Part shown: positions 48,436 through 58,900 of the stretch, piece after piece
Layout of the letters: each line of letters opens with the position of its first letter
Numbering within the stretch: position 1 is the stretch's first letter
Assembly: GCF_003340495.1 (NCBI RefSeq)
Contig: NZ_QASA01000001.1
Span: forward strand, 682,001 to 746,000
Source of the DNA: Adhaeribacter pallidiroseus
GTDB lineage: Bacteria; Bacteroidota; Bacteroidia; Cytophagales; Hymenobacteraceae
Direction of reading: 5' to 3'
Length of the DNA stretch: 64,000 bases
The notes under the pieces: model-generated
Seen by the model: only the letters and a program-made list of their open reading frames with translations
Told to the model about the DNA's origin: nothing
Databases searched by the model: none
Made by a program: the position numbers and the translations under genes

Positions 48436-48559
48436 TCAAATAGTTGCTACCAACGGGTAAGTTCCAGTAGGTACTTTCTTATGGCAGGTTGCAAAACTTC
48501 GCTGTAGGTATATCTCTTGCTTTCTAAAAAAACAAAAATTTTAAATTTTTTCCATTTTT

Positions 48560-50611
48560 ATGAGGTATAAAATGCTCGCTTCTTCTTTAACCTTCCTGTT
48601 TTGTACTTCATTTAAGCCCGTTGAACTTTATCAAACCGAGAGTAGCGCGATAGCACCCTCGTACGTTGCGCCAGTCTATAAGGCCTTGCCCTTAGGCGCC
48701 ATTAATCCCAAAGGCTGGTTGCACCACCAATTGCAGATTATGCGCAAGGGCACTACTGGCCATCTGGACGAAATTTACCCGAAAGTAAAAAACGATAATG
48801 GCTGGCTCGGCGGCAAAGGCGATGCCTGGGAAGAAACACCTTACTGGCTCGACGGGGCCGTGCCCTTGGCCTACTTACTCGAAGATAAAGTTTTACAAAC
48901 CAAAGTGCTCCGCTACATTAACTGGACCCTGGATAATCAGCGGCCCTCCGGCTATTTTGGCCCGATCACTAAAGAAGAACGGGAAAAAGGCGTAAAAGTA
49001 ACCGCCGAAAATTGCGGGCAAGGGGAAGATTGGTGGCCCAAAATGGTAATGTTGAAGGTAATGCATCAATATTACACCGCCACGCAAGACTCGCGGGTAA
49101 TTCCGTTTTTCACCAAGTATTTCAATTATCAGCTTAAGTCTTTAAAGCAATGCCCGATTGGTAAATGGACAGACTGGGCCGAATCGCGGGGAACCGAAAA
49201 TGTAATGCTGGTGCAATGGTTATACGGCATCACCCAAGACCCTTCTTTATTGGAACTGGCCGGTTTAATTGAGTCGCAATCTTTTGCCTGGAGTACCTGG
49301 TTGGGCAACCGCGATTGGGTAATTGGGGCGGCCACGCAGCAAAACGATGAACAGTGGATGCGTCGGCACGGCGTAAATGTAGCTATGGCGATAAAAGCGC
49401 CCGCCATTAATTACCAGCGTACACAAGATAAAAAATACTTGACGGCTTTAAATACCGGTTTTAACGATTTAATGACTTTGCACGGCTTACCCATGGGTAT
49501 TTTTTCCAGCGATGAAGATTTGCACGGCAACGATCCAACGCAAGGCACTGAACTATGCACGATCGTGGAAACCATGTTTTCGCTGGAAGAGATAATTGGC
49601 ATCACCGGTGATCTGCGCTACGCCGATGCTTTGGAACGCATGACTTTTAATGCGTTGCCGACGCAAACTACCGATGATTATTATGCCAAGCAATATTTTC
49701 AGATCGCGAACCAGGTGCAGGTAAAGCGGGGCGTTTTTAATTTTTCGTTACCCTTTGAACGCGAAATGAACAACGTGTACGGCATGCGCAGTGGTTATAC
49801 GTGTTGTTTAGCCAACATGCACCAGGGTTGGACCAAATTTACGCAGCATTTATGGTACGGCACCGCGGATCAGGGAGTAATTGCCATGGCTTATAGTCCC
49901 AACCAGTTAAAAACCAAAGTCGGCAAAAACAACACCGCGGTAACCATTAACGAGGTTACCAATTATCCTTTCGAGGATGTTATTAATTTTGAAATTTCTA
50001 CCAAAAACACTGCTGCATTTTCTTTGCAGCTGCGCGTACCCGCCTGGTGCCAGGCACCAGTAGTTAAAATAAACGGACAAACCGTGGAAGCCCAGCAAAA
50101 TGCCGGGGTTATTACCCTGAATCGTACCTGGAAAAATAAAGATAAAGTACTCTTGCAATTACCCATGGAAGTAACCACCAGTAACTGGGGCCGTAATTCC
50201 CGGAGTATCGAACGGGGCCCCTTAGTTTACGCGCTAAAACTGGAAGAAAAATGGGAAAAAGGAACCGATGAAAAAGAAGGCAATTACTGGAATGTGTTTC
50301 CAAAATCGGCCTGGAACTACGGTTTGCTGCAAAATACAGTGAAAGAACCTGCCAAAAACCTGCAGGTTAAAAACAGTAAACCCGTATCGGATTCCTTTGT
50401 CTGGAACCTGGCCAATGCTCCCCTTGAAATTACGGCTATGGCCAAGAAAATACCGGATTGGCAAATTGTGAACGATGTAGCCCCTCAACCAGTAACCGAT
50501 CGTACCGGAATTTACCGCGGTAAAGTAGAATCTAACGTAGAGAAGATAACCTTGGTGCCGTATGGTTGTACCAAAGTCCGGATTGTAGCTTTTCCGGTGG
50601 TACCAAATTAA
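48560..50611 (+). CDS. GH127 beta-L-arabinofuranosidase
   Basis: A 683-residue member of GH127 (formerly DUF1680). The zinc/cysteine active site of this family is fully visible: Glu331 and Cys333 in QGTELCTIVETMF, and Cys415-Cys416 in SGYTCCLANMHQGW, matching Glu338, Cys340, Cys417 (nucleophile) and Cys418 of Bifidobacterium HypBA1. The N-terminal (alpha/alpha)6 barrel spans about 35-430 and is followed by beta-sandwich domains. The enzyme releases beta-L-arabinofuranose, found in hydroxyproline-linked arabinans and pectic side chains. An N-terminal hydrophobic stretch (MLASSLTFLFCTS) may direct export. It ends 23 bases before the epimerase start. Confidence 0.93.
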   Translation: MRYKMLASSLTFLFCTSFKPVELYQTESSAIAPSYVAPVYKALPLGAINPKGWLHHQLQIMRKGTTGHLDEIYPKVKNDNGWLGGKGDAWEETPYWLDGAVPLAYLLEDKVLQTKVLRYINWTLDNQRPSGYFGPITKEEREKGVKVTAENCGQGEDWWPKMVMLKVMHQYYTATQDSRVIPFFTKYFNYQLKSLKQCPIGKWTDWAESRGTENVMLVQWLYGITQDPSLLELAGLIESQSFAWSTWLGNRDWVIGAATQQNDEQWMRRHGVNVAMAIKAPAINYQRTQDKKYLTALNTGFNDLMTLHGLPMGIFSSDEDLHGNDPTQGTELCTIVETMFSLEEIIGITGDLRYADALERMTFNALPTQTTDDYYAKQYFQIANQVQVKRGVFNFSLPFEREMNNVYGMRSGYTCCLANMHQGWTKFTQHLWYGTADQGVIAMAYSPNQLKTKVGKNNTAVTINEVTNYPFEDVINFEISTKNTAAFSLQLRVPAWCQAPVVKINGQTVEAQQNAGVITLNRTWKNKDKVLLQLPMEVTTSNWGRNSRSIERGPLVYALKLEEKWEKGTDEKEGNYWNVFPKSAWNYGLLQNTVKEPAKNLQVKNSKPVSDSFVWNLANAPLEITAMAKKIPDWQIVNDVAPQPVTDRTGIYRGKVESNVEKITLVPYGCTKVRIVAFPVVPN

Positions 50612-50634
50612 TTAGATGTTTACAATCGTATAAA

Positions 50635-51843
50635 ATGAACAATTTTTTAAAAAATTCTTTAATGCTCCTGGGTTTAGGCACCAGTAGTTTCGTAATGCCC
50701 GCTTGCAATGCCAAGCAGAATCAAACGGAATCAGTTACTACCGCTTCAGGCACTCAAACCGATTCTTCGGCTACTACGGTTTCAACTGATTCCACAAATA
50801 ATACATCTTTCGGAAAATTAAAAAATGGTACCGAAGTACAGCAATATACTTTAACCAATAGCAAAGGCACCCAAGCCGTTTTTACCAATTATGGTGGCCG
50901 TTTGGTAAGTTTAATCGTGCCGGATAAAGATGGTAAACCGACCGATGTGGTAGTGGGTTTTAAAAACGCCGCCGAATACGAAGCGTCGACCGAGCCGTAT
51001 TTTGGGGCTACCATTGGCCGGGTAGGTAACCGCATTGCCAATGGTAAATTTACCCTCGATGGTAAGGAGTATAAGCTTTTTACCAATAACGGACCCAATA
51101 CTCTGCACGGCGGTAAAAACGGGTTTCAGGCGGTAGTCTGGAACGCTACCCAACCCAACGATCATACTTTGGAACTGACCTACTTGTCGAAAGACCTGGA
51201 AGAAAACTTCCCGGGTAACCTGAACGTGAAAGTTACTTACGCTTTAACCGACAACAACGAATTGAAAATGGACTATGAGGCCACCACCGATAAAAAAACA
51301 CCGGTGAACCTGACGAATCATGCTTTTTTTAATTTAAACGGCGAAGGCAGCGGTACCATTCTAAACCATATCATCCAAATAAACGCCAACCGTTATACGC
51401 CGGTAGATGCCACGTTAATCCCGACGGGTAAAATAGAACCGGTAGCCGGCACTCCTTTTGATTTCCGGAAAAAGCTGGCCATTGGTACCAACATCGAAGC
51501 AAAAAACGAACAATTAAAAAATGGCGGCGGCTTCGACCACAATTATGTACTTAACGAGAATAAAGCCCAGGGTTTAAACATGGCCGCCCGGGTAACCGGC
51601 GATAAAAGCAACATAACCATGGATGTGCTTACTACAGAACCCGGCTTACAATTTTACAGTGGTAACTTTATGCAAAGTAAAAACACCTTTAAAGGTGGGG
51701 CCAAAGACGATTTTCGGACTGCTTTCTGTTTAGAAACCCAGCATTTCCCGGACGCACCTAATCAACCAAATTTTCCTTCTATAATGCTGGAACCCGGTAA
51801 AACTTACCGCACTAGCTCGGTTTACCGGTTCTTTAGCAAGTAA
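50635..51843 (+). CDS. galM: Aldose 1-epimerase (galactose mutarotase), lipoprotein
   Basis: I start at ATG 50635 (402 residues) because it begins a lipoprotein signal (MNNFLKNSLMLLGLG, lipobox MPACN); the upstream in-frame ATG lies inside the GH127 gene. After a Thr/Ser-rich linker the galactose mutarotase fold is clear: GGRLVSLIVPDKDG, YFGATIGRVGNRIANGKF, NTLHGGKNGFQAVVW (first active-site His), NLTNHAFFNLNGEG (second His), and GGGFDHNYVL with the catalytic Glu in FCLETQHFPDAPNQPNFPS. It interconverts alpha and beta forms of released sugars in the periplasm. Closest upstream neighbour is GH127 (23 bases), so it is likely in the same operon. Confidence 0.92.
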   Translation: MNNFLKNSLMLLGLGTSSFVMPACNAKQNQTESVTTASGTQTDSSATTVSTDSTNNTSFGKLKNGTEVQQYTLTNSKGTQAVFTNYGGRLVSLIVPDKDGKPTDVVVGFKNAAEYEASTEPYFGATIGRVGNRIANGKFTLDGKEYKLFTNNGPNTLHGGKNGFQAVVWNATQPNDHTLELTYLSKDLEENFPGNLNVKVTYALTDNNELKMDYEATTDKKTPVNLTNHAFFNLNGEGSGTILNHIIQINANRYTPVDATLIPTGKIEPVAGTPFDFRKKLAIGTNIEAKNEQLKNGGGFDHNYVLNENKAQGLNMAARVTGDKSNITMDVLTTEPGLQFYSGNFMQSKNTFKGGAKDDFRTAFCLETQHFPDAPNQPNFPSIMLEPGKTYRTSSVYRFFSK

Positions 51844-51860
51844 ATAGTAAAAATAATAAA

Positions 51861-51914
51861 TCCTTGTGGCGGAATCTATTTAACAAGTCAGCTAAATAGA
51901 TTTCACCGCAAGGA
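51861..51914 (+). terminator. Long hairpin after galM
   Basis: Arms 51861-51882 and 51893-51914 pair over 22 positions with two G-U wobbles and one C-A mismatch on the plus strand. There is no T-run, so it is a transcript-end or stability hairpin rather than a textbook intrinsic terminator. Confidence 0.5.
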
Positions 51915-52068
51915 CATTAAAAATGTAGTTCTGATTTTTATTTAGAGCTTTTGGTTCTGAGATCAAGTTTACCTGAATCGCCATCACGGATAATACCAGG
52001 CTCTTTATAATCACCTATTTTTCTAAAAAATTTTAAAAAATGAAGAAAAAAGCACTGGCTTTATTGGC

Positions 52069-52572
52069 TTAGTAAGTGCTCCAGGTGTGGTGTGCGTATT
52101 GCCACAAAAAGCTTCCGAGCTCCCACAAGCCGTAAAATATAAGCCCAAGTACCAGCAGTAAAGACACCATAATAAGAATCAAAACTCCCGTACCGGTGCC
52201 ACTATATTTTCCTTCCTGGTAATGCCGGCGCAGCAAACGCACATTGCGATCGTTGGCCTTGTAAGCAAAATCAAAAATGTTCCCGATTAACGGAATGCTG
52301 CCTAATAGGGCATCCAGAATTATATTAAAACACATCAAAATTACCACTTTCCGGCTTACCCCGTAACGCGCCATGGTAAAGACCAGTATACCCGAAACTG
52401 CGTAGGTAGAAAGTGTACCGGCCAACGGAATAAAACCCAGTATGGGATCTAACCCGAATTTAAAACTAGTACCCGGGAACCGGAACTGACTGTCCATTAA
52501 ACGAGCTACAGATTCTACCCATCTTAATCGTTCGTCGGGTAAAGGAGTGAGTGGTGATTCGGTATTTTTCAA
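52069..52572 (-). CDS. DUF4112 membrane protein
   Basis: A 167-residue protein of the DUF4112 family: VARLMDSQFRFPGTSFKFGL, DPILGFIPLAGTLSTYAVSG and ALLGSIPLIGNIFDFAYKAN are the family hallmarks. There are two to three membrane helices (about 45-110 and 130-152). Function is unknown; the repeated D-P-x-L-G-x-I-P-x-x-G motif suggests two re-entrant or paired segments. It is a single gene, divergent from the LpxR-like gene 104 bases away. Confidence 0.9.
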   Translation of the reverse strand: MKNTESPLTPLPDERLRWVESVARLMDSQFRFPGTSFKFGLDPILGFIPLAGTLSTYAVSGILVFTMARYGVSRKVVILMCFNIILDALLGSIPLIGNIFDFAYKANDRNVRLLRRHYQEGKYSGTGTGVLILIMVSLLLVLGLIFYGLWELGSFLWQYAHHTWSTY

Positions 52573-52676
52573 AATCTTTTAATTTTAAAGGTGGTTATAA
52601 AGTTTTGTAACGTTTTTTGCCGGTTCGCAGCGGTTTAGTAGTTCTAAACCTTTAGGTAAGTAGGCAGTTTTCTAAT

Positions 52677-53738
52677 ATGATGGCGTATATTTTTAAATTT
52701 TTTCGCAGTTGGTCTGCACCTGACGCATTATTTTTAAATTTTTTGTTCAAACCGATTATTGGTTTATCGCTGTTTTTCTGTTTTCTACAAGTTTCTCTAC
52801 CAGCCTTTGCTCAATACTCCGCTGATTCTGTTTTTGTAAATCAGGATAAGCTGTTCTACTTTATTTTTGATAACGATGCTACTTTTAAGGTGGATTATTA
52901 TTATACGCAAGGGATTGGCGTAATTCATTTTAACCCGGTTTTTCAAAAATCAATAATTAATAAAATCTTGCTTACGTCTAAAAACACGGGGGCTGAAAAG
53001 TTTTACGGGTTGGCTTATAAATACGACGGATTTACTCCCACGAACATCCGGGACCCGGAAATACGGATCGGCGACCGGCCCTATGCTTCGTATATGTTTT
53101 TAAATCAGTTAGCCGGTTCTACTCATAAAATTAAAAAAGAACGAATTACCAGTTCTTTAGACTTAGGTATAATCGGGCCGGCTACCGGGGCAGGTAAGTT
53201 TCAACGAAAAATTCACGAGTACCTGCACCACGGGATACCGCAAGGCTGGAAATACCAGATTAAAACGGATTTAATCTTAAATTATAATGTATTATATCAG
53301 AAAGGAATTGTACATACTAAACCACTGGAAATAATCGGGGAAGCAGGAGGGAGTCTGGGTACTTTATATACCCATGCAACGGCCGGGGCTATGGTCCGGT
53401 TGGGGTGGATGAACTCTTATTTTTCAGATCTGGGCATCAGTAATAAAACAACAAGGAACCAGGCCAATTTACGCAAATGGCAACTGTATGCTTTTGGCCG
53501 CACCCAAGGAAGGTTGGTGGGGTATAATGCTACCATGCAGGGCGGTTTTTTAAATGCAAATAATGTATACACTCTGGAAGCCTCCCAGATTTCGCGCACC
53601 GTGCTGGAAAGTCAAACCGGCTTGGCTCTAATTGTTAAAGGTTTACGACTCGAAACAGCTGTTAACTTTATTTCGCCGGAGTTTACCAACAGCCGCCGCC
53701 ATAAATGGATGCACTTTAACGTAGGTTTCGCATTTTAG
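52677..53738 (+). CDS. LpxR-like lipid A deacylase family outer-membrane protein
   Basis: A 353-residue protein with an N-terminal signal (SLFFCFLQVSLPAFAQ). The mature part matches the LpxR/DUF2219 family: FIFDNDATFKVDYYYTQGIG (the N-terminal beta strand with Asn/Asp active-site residues), RIGDRPYASYMFLNQLAG, SLDLGIIGPATGAGKFQRKI, and a C-terminal strand ending NVGFAF as expected of an outer-membrane barrel. LpxR removes the 3'-acyloxyacyl group of lipid A. Activity on lipid A here is likely but unproven. Two in-frame ATGs at the start differ by one codon. Confidence 0.82.
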   Translation: MMAYIFKFFRSWSAPDALFLNFLFKPIIGLSLFFCFLQVSLPAFAQYSADSVFVNQDKLFYFIFDNDATFKVDYYYTQGIGVIHFNPVFQKSIINKILLTSKNTGAEKFYGLAYKYDGFTPTNIRDPEIRIGDRPYASYMFLNQLAGSTHKIKKERITSSLDLGIIGPATGAGKFQRKIHEYLHHGIPQGWKYQIKTDLILNYNVLYQKGIVHTKPLEIIGEAGGSLGTLYTHATAGAMVRLGWMNSYFSDLGISNKTTRNQANLRKWQLYAFGRTQGRLVGYNATMQGGFLNANNVYTLEASQISRTVLESQTGLALIVKGLRLETAVNFISPEFTNSRRHKWMHFNVGFAF

Positions 53739-53905
53739 CTAACCGATTGTTAATGATTGACCTATAACAGCAGTTCTATTGAATATTTAAAAAATGGCCG
53801 AATCGCGGAGATTTCAATTAACAGTTTTACCCATTTATTGCGGGTTAGTCATTGGTAATTAATTACCTAATATTTGGCTGTTGTCTCGTTAAAATTTAAA
53901 AAAAT

Positions 53906-53948
53906 AAGGTCGTGCCCGGAGTTAGTAAAACCCTCTGAGCACAACCTT
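53906..53948 (-). terminator. Intrinsic terminator of the dienelactone hydrolase gene
   Basis: On the minus strand a 10-position stem (AAGGTTGTGC with GCACGACCTT, one G-U pair) with a 23-base loop is followed by a T-rich run. It lies about 57 bases past the stop at 54005. Confidence 0.6.
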
Positions 53949-54004
53949 GATTTTTTAAAATTTAGCACAAATACCGGGTACTTGGAAAACCAATAATTAC
54001 TCGT

Positions 54005-54868
54005 TTACGCTTTTAACTTAAATTTGCCCGTGAAATATTTAACGGCTTGTTGGTGGGTTTCGGTGGCAAATTGCTTGTTATAATCCGGGTTACTGGGGTT
54101 TGCAAAAGCGTGCGGTGCATCGTAGATTTTGTAAGTCAGTTTTTTGCCCGCTTGTTTCATGTTGGCATCAAACTGCTGTACTACCTCTTGCGAAATCATT
54201 TTCTCGGTGGCAAAAAATCCCAGTACATCGCTGTTTAAAGTTTTCAAGCGGGCTACTTCTTTCTCGGGCATTCCGTAAAACATTACACAGCCTACATTTT
54301 GCTTACCCGTAATTATGGCTGATTGCAAGGACCACATGCCGCCAAAGCACCAGCCAATAGAAGCTATTTTGGCCTGAGGTCCAGCATACGACTGTGCACC
54401 TTTGATGATATTTTCGAGCCGGGCAGGTTTAACTCCCTGCACGTATTTCATGGCATCTTCGCGGGAGGCCGCCACTTTGCCATCGTACAAATCCACGGCA
54501 ATTACATTTACTTCTTGTTTTAAATCATTGTAATAACTCTCGGCTTCTTTCTTGATGTGATCATTTAAACCCCACCATTCCTGGTAAACGAACAAGTAAT
54601 TGTTTGATTTTTTCGAAGCTTTTAATTCGTAGCCTTTGCCAGTCTGGCCATCAGCGGTGGTAAAGGTAATCATTTTACCAACTTCGCTTTGGTGCGTGTA
54701 GGGTAGGGGATTTGCGTGGTCCATCACAAATTTTTTATCAGTGCTTACCAGCATCGCAAAAGTTTGCGAAACTTCACTAGGCTTGGTGCAACAGCTAGCG
54801 TGTTGGGCCAGAGCAGCCGGAATAGTGGTAGCCGATAAGAAGAATAGTAGCGTAAAAAGTTTTTTCAT
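54005..54868 (-). CDS. Exported dienelactone hydrolase-family protein
   Basis: A 287-residue alpha/beta-hydrolase of the dienelactone hydrolase family with a signal peptide (MKKLFTLLFFLSATTIPAAL). The nucleophile Cys is in SIGWCFGGMWSLQ, and the catalytic His in IYDAPHAFANPSNPDY. The triad Asp, normally in a GxxDxxI context, is not evident: the matching loop reads GFFATEKMISQEVV, so Glu may take its place. Family members open dienelactones in aromatic degradation, but most exported forms are of unknown substrate. Two upstream genes on the same strand encode T9SS-related proteins, probably not functionally linked. Confidence 0.88.
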   Translation of the reverse strand: MKKLFTLLFFLSATTIPAALAQHASCCTKPSEVSQTFAMLVSTDKKFVMDHANPLPYTHQSEVGKMITFTTADGQTGKGYELKASKKSNNYLFVYQEWWGLNDHIKKEAESYYNDLKQEVNVIAVDLYDGKVAASREDAMKYVQGVKPARLENIIKGAQSYAGPQAKIASIGWCFGGMWSLQSAIITGKQNVGCVMFYGMPEKEVARLKTLNSDVLGFFATEKMISQEVVQQFDANMKQAGKKLTYKIYDAPHAFANPSNPDYNKQFATETHQQAVKYFTGKFKLKA

Positions 54869-54915
54869 AGTATTTTTTTAAATTTTTATCGAACATCTAA
54901 CATCCAACATCTAAA

Positions 54916-55917
54916 TTACTGCATCCACTGTGGACAAATAACCTTGCCTTTATTAAATAACTTCAAGCCCAGTACAATTTCGTGCGAACCGGTGTTACTT
55001 ATGCTTAGATCGGAGTTGTTATAATCGTAGGAATACCCAATATCCATGAGGTAGCTAATGTTTAAGCCCACCAATCCGGCAAAAGACTCCTGGCTCCGGT
55101 ACGAAACACCAGCCCAAACCCGGTCCGCGTAAATAGCCCGTAAATTAGCATCTACCGAAAAAGGGCTGGGGCCCGCCATTTTCATCATCACCGAAGGAAC
55201 TAAGGCCAAATCGTTGCCTAAACGGAACTTGTAGCCGGCTGTGGCGTAAAAATGTCGTTGTATTACACCGGGGGTTTTCTGGATGGGTGAATTATTTAAA
55301 TCAGTACGGCCCCGGGCGAGTTGGGCGCCAGCTAAACCCACGAAAAAATCTTGGGAGTAAATCCAGGTGCCTAAGTTCAAGTCTAAATACGTTTTGTTTA
55401 CAAAGTCAGCGGTAATAGCCGGATCAGCCGGGTTAATGAACGTTGCCTCCGCAGTATTTAAACTATTCCGGATCATCCCGGCCGAAAGCCCCACCGAAAC
55501 GTTAATGGTATGGCTAACCGGTAAATGAAAAGCGTAACTACCGGTTAAATTGGTACGGCGCAAAACTCCGGTTTTATCTACGTTGGCCATAATACCCACA
55601 CCGTGGTGCGGCCGGGCTTTGTAAAAGCGATTGCGATTAACCGTATGCGTTTTGTTATTATACCGGTTTTTAACGCTGGCCGCTTCTTTGTTGAGCGGGG
55701 TGTGAGCACTCACGTAATACGTAACGGGCGCCCCATCTAGGCCCACCCATTGGTAGCGCGTGCCCATTCGTACATCGGTATAATCTTCTATCCCCGTGAC
55801 AGCCGGATTAAACAAATATTGATTTAGCATGTATTGGCTAAATTGCGGCCGTTGCTGCGCCTGTACTCCCGTTACCCAACCAACCAATAGAGCAGTAATT
55901 AATAAAATTCTTTTCAT
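54916..55917 (-). CDS. PorP/SprF-family type IX secretion membrane protein
   Basis: A 333-residue outer-membrane beta-barrel of the PorP/SprF family. After the signal (MKRILLITALLVGWVTGVQA) the hallmark start is PQFSQYMLNQYLFNPAVTGI, with LRRTNLTGSYAFHLPVSHTI and the closing GSHEIVLGLKLF. SprF-type proteins bind one dedicated large T9SS client through its type B C-terminal domain. It lies 9 bases after the gene for such a client (55927-59667), so the two form a secretion pair in one operon. Confidence 0.92.
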   Translation of the reverse strand: MKRILLITALLVGWVTGVQAQQRPQFSQYMLNQYLFNPAVTGIEDYTDVRMGTRYQWVGLDGAPVTYYVSAHTPLNKEAASVKNRYNNKTHTVNRNRFYKARPHHGVGIMANVDKTGVLRRTNLTGSYAFHLPVSHTINVSVGLSAGMIRNSLNTAEATFINPADPAITADFVNKTYLDLNLGTWIYSQDFFVGLAGAQLARGRTDLNNSPIQKTPGVIQRHFYATAGYKFRLGNDLALVPSVMMKMAGPSPFSVDANLRAIYADRVWAGVSYRSQESFAGLVGLNISYLMDIGYSYDYNNSDLSISNTGSHEIVLGLKLFNKGKVICPQWMQ

Positions 55918-55926
55918 ACAATAATC

Positions 55927-58900
55927 TTAACGGACGAGCGTAACATTACCCGAAATAGGTTTAGAAATATTATCCAGGCGGATAATGTAATAATAGGTAG
56001 CTAACGGAAGATCCTGGCCATTATACGTACCATCCCAAGCTTTTTTATAGCCGGTATCAGAGGTAAATACTTTGGTACCCCAGCGATTAAAGATCTCCAC
56101 GGTTGCTTGCGGATAATTTTCTATTTGCTGAATTTCCCAGGTTTCGTTAATGCCGTCGTGGTTCGGGCTAAAAGTGTTCACAATTATTACCCGTGGAATA
56201 ACCGTAATAGTTACCTCATCGGTAGCGGAACAGCCTTCTTCGGAGTAAGCGGTAACTTTGTAGGTAGTAGTTTTGGCTGGGCGGGCCACCGGCCGCTGCA
56301 CATTCGGGTCGTTTAAGCCCGCGGCGGGTTCCCATTGGTACCGTACCCCGCCCCGGGCAATCAGTTCCATGGTATTGCCTTCAATAATGGTGGTATCGCG
56401 GCCTGCATCGGCGGTAATGGAAACAATATTTACCGTAACTGGGGTACGGGTTGGACTCACACACTGGTTTTGATTAACCGTTTGCACGTAGTACGTGGTG
56501 GTTTGCCGTAACCGCGACGTTACAAAAGTAGCTCCTTCAAAAAGTATGTTACCACCCGTAGCTGTTTCGAACCATTGGTAGGTGCCACCCGGACCAGTAG
56601 CTACCAGGGTGGCGGTACTATCGGTACAAGTGGAAACATTGGCAGCCTGCACCACCGGTGCGGTAGGTAAAGGCGTAACATCTATCTGTACCGTTTCCGA
56701 AACACTGGAGCAATTATCCGAAATCACGGTCCGCCGGAACCAGGTAGTGCGGGTAATAACCGGCGGTGTGTAATTTTGGGTGTTATTGGTACCAGCGGCT
56801 GGCGCAAAAGCCGCGGTAGCGCTGGTAATACTGCTTTCCCATAAATACGTGTAAGTGCCATTGCCGCCCGCCGGGGCCGAACCATTTAAGGTTTGGGGTG
56901 CCGTATTCTCACACACGGCCGGCTCGGTGCCACTGATGGTATTAGCCGTAATAGCCGGTAAAACCGTTATTTGTACAGCATTGCTGTAATTGGTATCGCA
57001 CCCTCCCGAAAGAACACCGCGCCGGAACCAGGTAGTAATGGTAATTGCCGGTGGGTTGTAGTTAGCGGTATTGTTGGTGCCGGTGGCGGCAGTAAAGCCA
57101 CTGGTTGGCCCGGTGGTACTGCTTTCCCAGATAAATTGCAGCGGCTGGGTGCCCCCTTGCGGAGTTGAACCCGTTAACGGCGCCGGCCGCTCCCCACCGC
57201 ACAGCGATTGATCGGCCAGAATGGTGTTATTTGTTACCGGTTGCGTAACCGTAACTTGTACCACATTCGAAGAATCGACGCAACCGCCGCCAGCCGAGAG
57301 AACATAACGCCGGAACCAAGTAGTTTGACTCAGTACACCCGGTTCGTAATTTTCTTCGTCATTTCTATTGGTAGCAGGTCCAAAGCCGGCGTTAGCACTA
57401 CTGGTACTGCTACGCCACTGAATAATACCAGTAGGTAAAGCACTACCGGTAAGCGGCAGTACGGGTTCGTTAACGCAAACTTGCTGTTCCCCGCTGATAG
57501 TACCGCCGGCCACTCGGGGACTTACGGTAATAGCAACTACGTTACTGGTATCAGGCTCACAGGAGGCAGAGATTACCAAGCGCCGGAACCAGGCATTGCT
57601 CTGCAGAACCGGTGGGGTATAATCGCGACCGTTACTAACACCGGGAGCGGTATTATAAGTACCATTTAATCCAGCCTGACTAAATTGCCAGGTGTACCGG
57701 TAACCGGTGGAGTTGTCGTCGCCGGTAGGCTGAGTGCCAGATAATAAAACGGGAGCCGAACCCTGGCATACTTCCTGATCCTGAGAAATGGTATTATTTT
57801 CTATAGCCGGAAAAACATTTACATCAAAGCGGGTACGAGGGCCGGTGCTTTCGCAGCCGTTCGGACTAAGGGTAGTTACATAAAAGGTAGTAGGAAGCGT
57901 TAATTTACCAGTGGTGTAGGTAGCAGCAGTAGCTACTGGGGTACCTCCCGTAGCAACGGTATAATAATTAAAAGTATTACCCGCCGGACCGGTTGGCGTA
58001 ATAGTAGCGGTTTCTCCAGCGCAAATGGCTAGGCCGGCTACCGCAATAGTGGGTGGATTTGGAATCTGATTTATCGTGATGACGGTTTGGCTCGGATCTC
58101 CTTGTTGCGCAATGGAAGGATCGTTAGATCGGCCGCACTCATTCGCAAAACTGACAGAGACTTGATAATCCCCTATATTGGGAAACCGGATTACGGGATA
58201 TTTTGAAGTAGCGGATGTTCCTTCTACATAAGTAGCCCCACTGGTACCCGATACTACCCACTGGAAGGAGCCAGCGACTTCGGTACCCAAATTGGCATCG
58301 TAATTTACGTTTTGAGCCGTGAACGCAATAGTGGTGTCGCCGCAAACCGGACCAATGCCGCTTAATTGCACTTCGGGGAAGGCAATCAATACACTTTGCG
58401 AGGTAGTGTCGCGGCCGCAGCGGTTCTCTACGATCAATTGAATCTGGAACCGGCCTTGAGCGGTAAACTGGTAAACCGGCGTAGCGGACGTGTCGGTAGT
58501 GTTGTCAATGTAAATAAACCCGGTGGCAGGCTGGCCCTGATTATTCAATACCGCCCATTTACGGGTTATTTTGCCGCCTCTGGCCTCGGTAGTATCCGAT
58601 ACAGTTACGTTTACCGGTACACAAGGAGCCGGATCTAAAGGGTTTGCGGCAGGTGGTTCGGCCCGTTCTTTTTTCACGATTTCCATACCGGCCACCGGTT
58701 TAGTAGCAATCTGATACAACTTTGTTACGGTGGTACTGCAAGCAGCCGTTACAGCGGTTATGCTGATGGGGAAAGTACCTGTAGTGTCAAAAGGAATGGT
58801 ATTCCGGATAAAGTTCTGGGCCGTGAACAATGAAGGATCGTAGCTTTCAGGCGTTCCGTCCGGAGTCCAGCGAACAATATACTGGGTAATATTGGCCGCA

